NCBI GenBank assembly: GCA_907165065.1
Contig: OU015527.1
Coordinates: forward strand, 21,527,686-21,591,685
Length of the DNA: 64,000 bases
Direction: 5' to 3'
Source: Caprimulgus europaeus
Lineage: Eukaryota > Chordata > Aves > Caprimulgiformes > Caprimulgidae
The notes under the pieces were generated by a model. The model was not told where the DNA came from. It did no database searches and worked only from the letters and a program-made list of their open reading frames with translations. Positions 15,246-27,900 of this stretch are shown here, in pieces. Made by a program: the position numbers and the translations under genes. How positions within the stretch are numbered: position 1 is the first letter of the stretch; each line of letters opens with the position of its first letter.

Positions 15246-18200
15246 GTGCCACATGCAAAAAGCATTTTCAGCCTTTTTTTCTATTGGATCATGCAGAGAA
15301 CAAAAACATTTGACAAGAAAGCATGTTAAATATGTTTGTTCTTATTTGTGGAGACCACACTTCAGCTTTGCTAGCATCATAATTAATAGGCTCCCAAGGG
15401 TAAACATAAAAAAATTGTACATATTTTTCTTGCCCCTGCTTTGCACTTGCTTCAGTAGCTGTAATGCCATGAGATGTCAGGTGCATCTCACTGTAGTTTT
15501 GTCGTAAAAATTGATGCCAAAATACCTAGAAAGACAAAAACTCATTTAGGGGTTGTTTCATCCTAAAATAGGTGGTTAAGAAAAATTGAATGAATCACAT
15601 TATTGCCTAAAGAAAGCAAAAAAATAAGTTTGTTAAAGCTTAACGTTAAGCTAGTCCCACTATGTCCATGTCACTACACTCAGTAGTGCCAGGAAGTTTC
15701 TGGGGCACCATAGCTCAGTCATCTGTACAGATAGTTGGTAAAACAGTTGCTGGCACAGATTTTGGCCTGGGCACCGTTCAGGAATTGGCACGATACCGTT
15801 TCTGCTGGGCACTTCAGACGTGACTAGCCTGTTGTGGAGGTTGAAAGGTAAATACGTAGATGCAGACTGTTCTTTGTGACTTGGCCTCTGTGCCAGAGGG
15901 CAGTCCTTGGGATATTTGTTAGTAGATACACAGTCCAAATTTCAGGTGAGATTTGATCCTTCATATGCACATTGAGAAGAATTAAGGGAAGAAAACACTG
16001 TCCCTCTTTGAACTTCACGAGCAATCTCAGAGCTTTTTTAAAATGGTTCTCCAGCTTTTCCTCCATTTAATGATCACATATATGCTTGCTCTAAATGCTT
16101 ACCAATAGCTAGATTCTGCAGCATTTTTTGTTAAGGGTTCAAATTATAGGTAATGAGGAAGTACTACTTAAGCATCTCAATTCATTCATATCTTTTCTTA
16201 CTAGAAGTAGATGATAAACATTAATTTGTAAGATTTAGGAAAAAGTACAGGAGGCTCAGTGTCTTGGTATGTTCTCATGGAATTCCACATTAAAATTATT
16301 TTTATATATGTAAATATATATATCAATTAGACTGAGTGAATGTAGTGTTAGAATATAATTGCATGGAGGGCTTAAACATAAAAAAAAAAAAGACCCAGTT
16401 TGGTTGACAGAACTAATAACCCTAGCAACTCTTGGAAACTAAAACGCATTAAGAGCTTTTCAGCTCTGGAACAAGAAACCTCAAAGAAGAGAGAGGCTCC
16501 AAACAGATAACTGCACAGTAAATATTGGCAGTGAAAAGAAGACTAGCCAGCACCTTAGCTTTCTCATATAAATACCACAAATTGAAAGAAACATAAAGTA
16601 GTTTTCTCAGAGAGAAATGTCAGTATTTTATATTTTATTTATAACACATGCATAGTGTACTAACTTCCCGCCAGAAGTGGATCAAACCAATTTCTTCCAA
16701 AAATCGTTTCTGTGCTATGTGGTTTAATGCCTCACAGTTCTTCAGTGTGGTTTATTTTTTTTTCCAATCAGCAGTACACATGCTGTTTAGTAGTTGTCAG
16801 TGTTTTCAGTGTTTGGCATGACTTAGTATGTGGTGACCTCGTTTCACTCATTCATTACTGCATTTTGTAGTCTGATGATTTTTCACTGCATGATCTATGT
16901 TTGATACGGTTTGTTCTCGAGTTTTTTTTGTGAATCACTTTGCAAGCAGCAGGTTCTCATGCAAAATCTGTTGTGTACTGTGGATCAATCTCACTTTCCA
17001 GGTTATATGACTGAGGAGCAGCTGCAGTGTTGTTCCACAGCCCCAGAAGGAGTGGATGGAGGGCTCCATAAGTATCTAGTTTGGTCTTTCAGATCAGAGT
17101 TTGGGAACTGCTGCTTTAGATGGTGCACTGCTTCCAAATGGCAATGTGAATTACATCCACAACAAACATTTACTTATGTGTCCTCCTGATTATGCCCTGA
17201 ACAGTCTTTTCTGTGCAATTGGTATCCTTCCAAGAGTTCAAACACCTTCATGTGAAACAAAAAGGGCAGAACTCTAGGCATCATAGACTGATGCAGTTCA
17301 GGTTTTCAGATGCAGTCCTTAAATCATACAAAGCTTAAAGGAAAAGGCATTAACCCTTTGTAATACTTTGGAACTATGCAACACAACATTATATTTCAGT
17401 AAGATGAGTTCCCTTGGTGCAGGTTATTAACCTTTTATCTGTATTATGATCTGTGTGACAAAATGTTCTCTTATCTTAAGCCTCCTCAGAGAGGTATTGC
17501 CGTTGAGTCATGTAGCCCCAAAACTTGCACTACAGCTGCAGATCCAGATTTTCTCTTGCAAAAGCTGTCTCTGGAAATGTAAAGAAATTTAGGTGAACAG
17601 GGGCTTAATACCATTGGTAAAGCAGTGAAAGTCATAGTATCTGGAGGAGGAGACATAGCTGCTCATTACAGGGTTGAAGTGCTATTATCTGTACAGGCTA
17701 ACAGACCAAGGAGACACAGTACAGTTGTTTGCCCCAACAGTCTGAGGATTCAGACACGTTGGATCGCACTTTCGACTTGCCCACAATTTTTATTTGGAAT
17801 GACAAGATGCTCATAAAGTCTTCAGTCCCAAGCTACATATTTGGGCCCAATGTATGGTGCAAAGTGTCTTAGCACTGGAGTTGATGAATTCTGTCAATCT
17901 CAATTGATTTCCTCATCAGGAGAAAAACCCTGTGAGCTGCACTCCAATAGGAGACGGTGCAAATATATGTGTGGGCAGTTCAGCTGGTAGGTCTCCCTTG
18001 GAATTAGACATCATGTCCAATGATTGCTTGTAGTGCTTACACCTGTCTTTTGGATAATAGTTGAGTGGTTGGGCATTTGTCTATAAAGCAGTTTCTGTGT
18101 TTAAAGACCAAATGCCCATTTTCCAAGACAAGTTTTTAACTGTCAGCAAGAATGGCTTCTTGGTTTCCTCTCTGCCTCTCAATGAAGTTATGAAGAGGGC

Positions 18201-18764
18201 AAGAATGATTCACTTTCTGTGTGAACCCTCTGAGGTTCTGTGCTTTTCATGGGGACTGCATAATGTGAAATAGAGGAAAAGATCATAGACCTTTATTCTT
18301 CTTCCCTGGAGCTACATGCTTGTTCTTTCTCTGTAGCCCAAAGAATATACATCCACTTCAGGGACTGTGGTATTTGAACATAGGAGTATGAAATACCCAT
18401 TTTTCATCCTAGGGATGTCATAGCATTATACAGATTGAGGGGAAACAAATTACATATCTCTTCCAAGAAACACCAAGGTATGCCATCATTAAGCAAAGCT
18501 CAGTAGCTCATTTATCAGAGAAATAAGATACAAGACCCTACTTACAGGAACTAGCAAATGTAATTCTTGCTGAATTATTTAATGGGAATATACTACTAAG
18601 TACCTGCTAATCATGAAATGGCAAGGACTGAGAGAACTGGTACTACCTGAAAACAGTAAGAGACCTAATTTGTGAGGCATGTTGGTACAATAATTTCTGA
18701 TCAAAAATGATTGTTTCTATAGTTTTTAACCTTAATTGATGTGTGACTATCCATGATACCTTTA

Positions 18765-18802
18765 CTGGTGTTCAGTCTAGCTCCTGATGAACTGAACACC
18801 AG
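18765..18802. repeat. Perfect 12-bp inverted repeat, 14-nt loop
   Basis: Left arm CTGGTGTTCAGT (18765-18776) and right arm ACTGAACACCAG (18791-18802) are exact reverse complements. Confidence 0.85.
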
Positions 18803-19722
18803 CTGCAGTGTTGCACCCTGTGTTGTAGGATACCTAGATGTAAATCACTGTGCCATTTGCCTCAACTTTGGACTTATTTTTCAAATAAGCTTTAAGTAAT
18901 TGGTCTTGAAAGGGACCTAAGATTTTTGCAATAAAATTGAAAGTTACAATGTCCCTTACACTTGTTGGGATAAAGCCTCCCACAGAGTGAGTGTTATTCT
19001 ATAATAATAGATCAGCTGAGAAATATGTGAAATAGTTAATTTCTACAGGAGTATAAATACATGATTTTCAGAAATAAAAATAAATTAGTAAAATTCTGAA
19101 CAGTCCTTTATAAGAAACAACTGAGAATGTGAGAACAATTCCCATGCTGTGTGGATTACAATGCTTTCTTTTAAAAAAAAAAAAAATCAGTGACAGATAA
19201 CCCTCAGTGACTGAGGCTAGAATCTTTTAGCTGCTGTATGTGCTCAGATACTTGTGCCATTTCTGTCAGTAGAGTATTAGCAAAAACATGCTCTGGAGAG
19301 CTATAAATACTGTTCTTAGTGATTTTCATGCAATCAAGTAATCAACTCCTATCGCAGTTTTCAGGATCAACAATATTGAAAGATTCAAAACTTAAAACTG
19401 TGTAAACACTTCTGAATAGGAGCAAATAAAATTATAAGATTTTCTATTAGAACTAGAGAAGTTTAAGTTTTTGGTAATCAAGGAAAAACTTTGACAAATT
19501 GGTACAGCAATATAGGTGAGCTATAATAAACAACAGCAGTTTGAAACTGCAATAGCTAGATCGTAGATCCAGCCTGATTCTTTAGTTGTAACAGAGGGAG
19601 GTATAAAATGTCCATTTGCTTTTGCTAGCAGTATTTAAAGGCATCACTCATGATCTCATCAACATTGTGGCAAAGGAATAAAAGTTCTGAGGTTTCTGGG
19701 ATTAACAGCAGAAGCATAATTC

Positions 19723-19747
19723 TTTTTTTTTTCTTTTTTTTTTTTTT
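19723..19747 (+). repeat. T-tract
   Basis: Twenty-five bases of T interrupted by a single C. Simple low-complexity sequence with no sign of a processed gene next to it. Confidence 0.9.
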
Positions 19748-21719
19748 TCTGGATTTAAATACCAGAATATCACCACAGTTGCACAAATAAGCAGAGAGGT
19801 AACTGCTGGAAAATAATCAGATCCTGGGAATATAAAAATAAAACAAAAAAAAGAAAGTTTGAAAGCTTATCTCACTGTTCATTTCACAAACCATTTTGGT
19901 GATCTGTACAACAATTTATTGTTGTAAGGTATTTTATTCCTTTGGGCAGTGTTTCCAACAACCTCTAAAATTGTGTGAATTCTACCTTTGAAATAAATGT
20001 CATAGGGTATTTCACAGTATTTCTTACTCCTTGCAACCTACAAACAGTTTTAATGGTGTCCATATGTGATCAAGTACTAAAGAAAAGTGGTATTTGCCCA
20101 TACAATCTTTTTGACACCAACCAATAGCTAAAATGGACCTGAGGTAAATTTTGTGAAGAAATAAGGCACTCATTCTTAACTGTGAGTTTGTAGAAGTTAC
20201 TGGGGAGGTGATGTCTTTGTTCATTACCTGCAGTTCTTCCAGGAAGACTGGATATTTTCTTCTTTCACCACACAATGGCTGTTGATATCAGCGCCAGGAT
20301 ATCCTGGTTGTTTCAGAGGTTCAGGATGGACTTAGGTTCCTTCAAACCTTAAAAATTCTGCTTAAAATCATCACAGTTCTTTCTCACACACAAATGCACA
20401 CACAAACACTACTTGTTAAAAAAGTAGCTATAACATTGGGTCTACTCTCTGTGTGCCAGGAGAGGTTCTGGACTGATACCTTGCATTATACCTGTTCAGT
20501 ACATTCATTCGTATTTCACTCCAATGCACTAGATCCCAGCCCCATTTAAATCTATGGGGATGCATTCTTGACTGCAGTGGAGCCAGAATCCAACCTCTCA
20601 GTATTAATGGTGTTTCTTCTTCTCACACCTACTTGATGCACAGGTCAGGAAGAGGAATTGGGCATGCTAGAAATCCTTCAGTGTAATGTAAGAGTCTCTA
20701 AGGGGAATCACAAGCTGCCAGTACTGTGAGCCTCAGAGATACAGCAGACTGCAACACCAATCTGCTTACTTCCAGCCCCACAATCATCAGGCAGACATAA
20801 ATAGCTGAGCTTTTCCTTTTAGAGAGAAAAGATGGATATTTTAAAAACACAATTTTATAGTGAATTCCATTGCCAGAATTCATTACTAATAAAAGTCTTG
20901 TTAACAGTTGAACAGAAAGTGAAGACAGCTGGCAAGGCATCTGCTTGCTCTGCAGGCAGTACATGGGTTCGACAGACTGACGAGCACGAGGATGGTCTGT
21001 CATCTCAGCTTGTCCTCCTTTGTTCCTTACATTTCTAGGTGTCACTCCGAGAGCTAATGGTCATAGCAGACCTACACGTGACTGCAGAGTGCCCGGTTTC
21101 CAAGGAACAGCACTTTCTACAGGCAGGCTCTATGAATGCAACCTCCAGCAGCATTTTGCTGTGTGAATTAGATACCAGTGTGCCTTGTTTTGCTTTTAAA
21201 TTGAACTTCTAGATCTATTTTTGTAAGGCCAGCCTCTAACACTTCCTTCCCACAGATTGTCTGCCTGGAAGCTTCTTCCTCTGTGATATAAGTTAGGGAG
21301 GCAGCGACGGGCCACGCTTTGCAAGCCGCAGACCTTGTCCGAAGGGGGTGAAGACGCGCTCACAGGGAGGCCGGCGCGGAGGGGAAGAGCTGCGTGGAGG
21401 CTGCTGCCGGGAGAGATGCTTTCCGCCCGGCAGCGGTAGCCGATCCTTCCCTTCCCTTCCCGTTCTCTCCACCGGCGGTATCGGAGCGCTGGGCCCCTCT
21501 CTGCCCACCTGCCCGAGGGTTAACCTGCCCCGGACCTGCCCCGCGCCGAGGCGGTGCGAGCTGCGCCCTCGCACCCGGCCCTGGCTGCCCCCGCCCGCCG
21601 GGGTCGGTGGCCCTGCTCCCAGGGACGGGGATGGGCACGGCTGGCCGCGGGCCCGCCCGCCGCCGCCCGGCCCCTCCGCCCGCCGGGGCGGTGGTAGGCT
21701 CCCGCCGTGCCTCCCGGCG

Positions 21720-21726
21720 CATAAAG
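21720..21726 (+). promoter_or_regulatory. CDO1: TATA-like CATAAAG upstream of CDO1
   Basis: CATAAAG stands alone in GC-rich sequence 72 bp upstream of the CDO1 start codon, a position that would place transcription start near 21750. Inference from motif and spacing. Confidence 0.4.
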
Positions 21727-21797
21727 GGAGGCGGCGGGGGCCAGCCGGGGGCAGCGGCTGACGGCGGTGGCTGACGGCAGTGGAGCAACCGGCGGTG

Positions 21798-21976
21798 ATG
21801 GAGCAGCCGGTGCAGACGGAGACATGGAAGGCGCGGAGCCTGGAGGAGCTGGTCCGCATCCTCCATCGGATATTCGCCGAGGACAAAGTCAGCGTGGAGG
21901 AAGTACAGGAGCTGATGGAGTCGTACGAGAGCAACCCTGAGGAGTGGCTGCAGTACGCCAAATTCGACCAGTACAG
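21798..21976 (+). CDS. CDO1: CDO1 coding exon 1
   Basis: 179 nt, residues 1-59 plus two bases of Arg60. Contains [18 protein letters not shown] and ends at a GTACAA donor after FDQY. The 18 bp immediately upstream (GTG GAG CAA CCG GCG GTG) are open in frame and nearly repeat the first codons. Confidence 0.95.
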
Positions 21977-24900
21977 GTACAAATCACCCCGGAGCAGGGA
22001 GTCACCCCGGCGCCGCGCCCATTATCCCGCAAGCGGGGCTGGCGGAGGAGCAGAGCGGCGGATGGGGAGCGGGGACCGCCGGGACCCGTGTCCTCCTGCC
22101 CCCTCCGACAGCCCCTCCGGCATCGCGCCTAGAGGGCCGAAGTGCACAGGCCCCCGGACGGGGGATGGCGGCGGCGACGAACGGTGGGGACACACACGGC
22201 GCCGGTCCGCTGCCCCTGCGGCGGGGCCGGGCGGGGGCGGGGAGCGGGCGGGGCGGCGGCGGCCAATGGCGGCACCGGCGGGCGCGGGCGGCAGCTGCTC
22301 CGCAACAGGACCCGCCGGACCGCAGCCGGGGGACTGCGGGGGTGCGGTGCCGCTCCGACCTGAGACACAAAAGCATTGAAACAGCCAAAAATATTTTTTA
22401 AAAAAACCGTGATAAAGTTATGAAAGTATCCCTCTGTCTTGACTTTTTTTTCATCCTCCTTTCACCTCACCTTGACTGTCGTCCGTTCGGAAGGAATGAC
22501 AAAATTGGTAATAGAACATCAGAAACTGATAGAACATCAGAAACTGAGAATCAGAAAAACACAGTGTGCTAACATTAGAAGTATGCATGGCAGCCTTGGG
22601 TTTTTATTTGTTTTGTTGTTGTTGTGGGGTTTTTTTTTGTTGGGGTTTTCTTTTTTTGGCCAGAAAAAAAAAAAGGTGCTATACAGAAATAACAGCACTT
22701 GAAAAGCTTCATCAAATGGCAACATTAACTGCTTATGTTCTGATAACATAGGAAAAATATGTCTACCTAATATGTGCACAAACTGTGGATGCAGTGAGAC
22801 GCATAATATAGATATACATGTTATGCTTTGAGAGTAGTTCATTATGAGCACCCTATCTTTATTAGAATGGAGTGGTCTTATGGAGAAACTAATTTTAAAA
22901 ACCACTCAGCTGACATCAGTGCACTTTCTGTGCTTGCGTCTTTTAGGCGAGAGTGAAGCATGCTGTCGTCAGGACAAGTATTTGCTTTACTTGGCAAAGT
23001 ACAAATAGTCGTGAGTAGAGCCAAAATGAAATCAGAAGGTTCCCCACTGTGTTACTTGCACCATAACAGCTAGAAGCACCAGCCCCAGATCAGAAGAACC
23101 CCACTATGGAAAGTAATGTATAGAGCAAAATCCCAGTCCCTTCTCTAATGAACTTTTCAATAGGACGAGATGAACAGCAGCTGGGGAGAGGCTTGCAGGA
23201 AAGTACAAGGAAACAAACATAAGATGTTGATGTTTTCAAGCCCTGAGACCAAATCCCAGTCTAGAGGATGCAAGTCAATAACAAGCCTTTAGAAGGAAGC
23301 TTATTCTGTGCTACCTGTAAGTTAGCACAAGAAAAATATTTTAAAGAAATTTTGCTCTGATAAACTTTGTGTAGAAGTAGATGCCAGTAGAAATTACCCC
23401 ACAGGTGTTTTATCCATATACAAATGCTATGGTACAAGACGTAGAACTTTCAGGAACAGAGTAGGAGGAACATGAATGGAAAGCCTGACATCTTAGTTCT
23501 TTGTTTTTTTGGCTTTGTACAAATGAGTGCTGTGTAACAGAAGGAAAGCCAAGAATATGTGAAAAAGAACTGCAGAGGAATGTAACCATGTATTTTTCTT
23601 GTTTCATTGCAGTCCTCTGTTTCTAATTATAAGCCAGCTGCTGAAGTGACTTCATTCAATAACTATTTTGATTTGATCCTGTCTACCACTCTAGTCTCAG
23701 ACTCACAGTTCTCCGACTCCAATTATCTATGTAATTCAAAAGCAATATGACTGTAAAATATTAAATGTGTCCATTTTTTTTCTTTCCAGAAAAATAACTC
23801 TTTAAAAAAAAGCTTAAAAATACAATTGGTTTTTTTTCCAAGTAAAACTTGGCTTTCAAGAAAAAGAAGAAAAAGAGTTTTTATATATCACAACCTCCTT
23901 GCATAAACATGTTTGTATAGTTTTCTCTTTTATAAGCATATCAGTTCAGTAAAAAGCAAACACTTTGTATTTCAGGTATACAAGAAATCTTGTGGACAAT
24001 GGAAATGGAAAGTTCAACTTGATGATCTTGTGCTGGGGTGAAGGACATGGCAGGTTTGTATCCAAAGACTATGGTTTTAGTAAAGCCACTGTATCTTTCA
24101 CTGTCATACACAACTGACACAAATAATCAGCTCCGTGTTCTATCATAAAATAACTGGGAGCTAAGCAGTGCAGAGTTCCTATTGTTACACTGTCCTGAAT
24201 ATTTGCTATATCTTTTGCAAGTTTGTACCTCGTGGATATATTTAGAGCACTGTTTTAAAAATGCTGTTTTTCTGTCAAATCTGTGACACAAAGTTTTTCA
24301 TCCCAGAAATACAACAGGTCCTGTGAGCAGGACAGGTTGAACAGACTCTATTCAACCTGTTCCATCCAGCAAACCCCTACAACTGCTGATGGCAGAAGCA
24401 GGACTTGGTGCAGTTTAAATAGTCTTTGTTTTCTCATGGTGTTTAAATCCCACCTCTGTGACAAGAGGAGAAAAATTGGTTTGGGTTAGGACTGTGGGCT
24501 GTGAGGAGGGAGCCCCTTTCCAGGAGTACTTGGCTTTCTTTAGATTTTCACATCCCATCTCTTCCCTCAAAATGGACCACACTGCTGATGGGGCCTTTGG
24601 AGTTGTGTACACAGACTGTACACTGGCTTGTGTAGTCCTACAAATATGTGAGCAGGATCTGTCCCTTGGAGGGTCTTTAACAAGATGTTGGCTAAAACAT
24701 TGGAGTAAAAAACTTGCAGGTTTTGACTGATTATTCTCTCATATAAATAGAAATCGTAAGGAGAAGCCGGAGCTGGTTTTTTGTTTAATTTAGTGTGCAA
24801 TTGAACATTTACGGTATTCTTAGGGGATGCCATGACATTATACTCAGAGCCAAGCCCACCATCTCTGCTCCTTCCAGGCTATACCCACAAAGCCTGTGAT

Positions 24901-27900
24901 TTCTGACAAACCGTGTTTGAGTTGGATGAGCATTTGCTAGAGCTAGACTGAGACCACAAGTTGGTTTTGCTTCCTGCATGAGAAGGATCAGATTGTTCTC
25001 GTGGCTTGGGGAAGGAGCATGACAACGTGGCATTTGTGAACTCTTCTGTGCCTGGAGCAGGCTCTGCTCTCTTGGCATCGCAGTTAGTAAGAAACCCTGA
25101 CATTTGTTTACTGAAAACAGTAATGTACAAGTACCAAATTTTTGATTGACACTTATTAGCACTCTATTTTCAGGGGGGTCAAATTCCCCCTTCTCCCTCA
25201 CCCCTGATGGGTAGAGAGCTCTCCCTTTGTCCTAATCCCACTGATTTCTGTAACAGTCTGTCCTCTAGTTAAAAAAAACAAACCCCTCCCCCCCAAAAAA
25301 ACCACAACAAAAACAACAACAACAAAAAAACCCTAAACTAAACTAAATACCCAGCCTCTATGTCTCCAAATGTAGCAATTAAAACAGACTTTGGAGCAAG
25401 GAAATGGATCTAGCAAGTAGACAAAGGTACCAGATCCTGCTGTTTTGTTCATGAGTTGCCAAACTAGCGAAATTAACAACTTTCTGTAGGTGGATATTTT
25501 TAGTACTTCCAGAGTGAGAGGTACAGAAATTTTTCTTCAACAAATGCCCATGCACCCCAGCAGTAAAGAGACCATAGAAATTAAGCAGAAGTAGCTCATT
25601 TCTCTCATGTTTTGGGAGCAAGCATGGTGGATCTGCAAGTATCGGGTATATTTTCAAGTTTATATCAGCCTCTGCTTGGGGTCACTGTGGAAAACACTGT
25701 TTTGTTTCTTGGCCCACAGGATTTTTCTGTCTTCCTCTATCCTCCAGACTTCCTTTGTATTTCTCTGTGGCAAAGTCATAGGCTGATCAATATTTGACTC
25801 TTCTCCAAGTCTTCTGTATGTGAGCTTATCCCAACACATTTCTGAAGTAGCAGGTAAAAATAGGCTTACCTTAGTCACAGTGAATCTTTCTTCCCTAAGA
25901 CGCTTGTGCAATGGCATTTCATTCTAGGACCATGTCCAGATACAATATGCTATGCCTTCTGTCCTATTTGCTGTACTAAAATTAAATATGTATATCACAC
26001 TGAGTTTGGTTATTCTTTTTACATATATAGCAGCATCCATGATCACACTGATTCACACTGCTTTATGAAGATTCTCCAGGGAAACTTAAAGGAGACTCTG
26101 TTTGAATGGCCTGAGAAAAAAGGGAATGGTGAAATGACTAAGAAATCGGAACGAGTTTTGAGGGAAAATCAATGTGCCTACATTAATGGTAAGCTATTAA
26201 GCTTGTTTGGACCACTACTCGTCCATGAGTATTATTCAGAAGATTTCATCTGCTCTCTAATCTCCTACCTTTAACAGAATAATACTAATGGCTTTATGCA
26301 CAGTTTAAGAACATGGCTCTCTAGATTCTGCACAAACCTATATTTAGATTCAGTAAAACAAACAATAAGAAAATATCCTTTTAACTCACTGTTAAGTAAT
26401 TACCGCAATTGCATGATACTTAAGTATGCTGTGTATCTTCTCTCGACCAAGCAACCTTCAGCACTGTGTCCCTAATAACTGTTTGAAATTGCTTGTAAGC
26501 ATAGACTTTAAATAGTATTTTGTGAGAAGTAAGGGAACCAAGGTTTAGATAGCTTAATCACCAGTAAATCCTTTTGGTCAGTCATGGAAATCCAAGGTCA
26601 AAAATGTAGAAGCTCTCTATAGAAAAATTTACCAGCCAGGAGCAGAGGTCTTGATCCTCAGCGCTACTCCTTGTCCAAACCAACAAAAGACTGTAGCGCT
26701 GAAGTGCAGCAAAAAAACTGCCCGACTGCACAGACACTGAGAGACAACTAGGTCTCCGTCAGTAAGGCCCTCTAGGTACCTAAATTCATGCTGTTACCTT
26801 TATCTGTAACTATCACCATCTTGTGCCACACAGGTGGCCATCCTGGAGTGGCCAGCTGGGTGTAACGTATTCTGATGCTATGAGAGACAATGCACATCAT
26901 GCTGAGCAGCAATATGTTCTGCAGAACAAATGCAAAGTGTCAGGGAAGGGTGCTATCTGCCTTTTATGTGATCAGTTAAAAACTGAAGCACACACCTTGT
27001 GGGGCTGAGCTTGCAAACTCTCCACTTGGAGGGAGTCTTATATCAGGTTATGGACTGAGCCAGGGTGAGGGCATTGGGAAAGAAAGACTAGTGCTGTGCA
27101 GCTGACTGTTGAAGGTATGCCACATTAAGTGAAAACACAAAATCCATAGGACAGGAAATGCAAGAAGGAGCTTGACATATCTGCTGATGCTCCCATGCCA
27201 GGGACATGGGTTTTCAGACTCAGTCAGGTTTTCCTACCTACACAGCTCTTTCCGATGCAAGCAATGGCACCCTGTGTGTATCTAATCCAAAGCTTTCTTG
27301 GTTTTTTAAGCAAGTTTGGTATCCAATTCTCTGAGGCAGTTTGGATCTCTGCCATGTTTCATAACAGATATTTTGGTTTAAAAGAAACAGGTAAAACAAG
27401 TAGAAGGAAAACATTGACAGTGTGTTCACTGCCCTAACTACTTCAATAGTGAGTGACCTTCATGTTCCTATTGCATGCTTCTTGGTTGCTCTTGTATTTT
27501 ATTTTTAAGGTTAGAACCCACTAAACAAAGTTTATTTGAGTCTCCTGTTAAATGAGGACAGATTTAGGACTTTTTTCCACTATGTCCTCTGTATGAGCTA
27601 TGTTAATGACATTTAGGACTTGCACTTAGTGTACTCATTATTCTCAGGGTATCATGCCTATGTTGCACAATACAGCTCTGTGTATTGTATAACATTAATT
27701 CAAGTACAAAGGCCTGAGCTATTTTTACAGCAGAGTCATAAATTTAAATTCAAGGTCTCTTTTAAGTAACTCAAAAACTCTACTTAGTGTAGAATGGAAG
27801 TGGTTTGCTTTGTAGATGTGATTCTTCATACCATACAGTTTTATGTAATAGCTTGATTTCTACTCCACTGTTGCAGAAAGTGCCATTACTTCATTAGTAA

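Larger units (their letters stand above)
15300..21300. other. Intergenic region between ATG12 and CDO1
   Basis: About 6 kb of AT-rich DNA with only short ORFs (up to about 115 codons) that overlap antisense ORFs and resemble nothing I know. It contains a 12-bp perfect inverted repeat at 18765-18802 and a T-tract at 19723-19747. No named transposon is visible. Confidence 0.7.
21300..22370. promoter_or_regulatory. CDO1: CpG island at the CDO1 5' end
   Basis: About 1.1 kb of very CpG-rich sequence between AT-rich flanks, covering the promoter, exon 1 and the first 0.4 kb of intron 1. CDO1 promoter methylation is well known in mammals. The long ORFs on both strands here (up to about 229 codons) reflect stop-codon scarcity in GC-rich DNA and are not genes. 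Confidence 0.85.
21977..23975 (+). other. CDO1: CDO1 intron 1
   Basis: 2.0 kb. The first 0.4 kb is CpG island with a strong G-quadruplex motif and a CCAAT box (22263-22267). Then come a perfect 18-bp tandem duplication (22511-22546) and T/G-rich low-complexity sequence (about 22592-22672). No exon is seen. Confidence 0.8.
24054..26030 (+). other. CDO1: CDO1 intron 2
   Basis: 2.0 kb without a recognisable exon. It contains a 10-bp inverted repeat at 24332-24360 and an A/C-rich simple tract at 25270-25331. Its 100-130 codon ORFs overlap each other in different frames and strands. Confidence 0.8.

Noticed and set aside
21293-22401. Long ORFs on both strands over the CDO1 CpG island, up to 229 codons
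   Set aside because: Same effect of GC-rich sequence. Only the 21798-21976 frame matches a known protein.
26658-26702. 10-bp inverted repeat TCAGCGCTAC in CDO1 intron 3, and similar 8-9 bp hairpins at 33298-33322 and 52131-52149
   Set aside because: Perfect arms of 8-10 bp at these spacings are expected several times by chance in a window this size.
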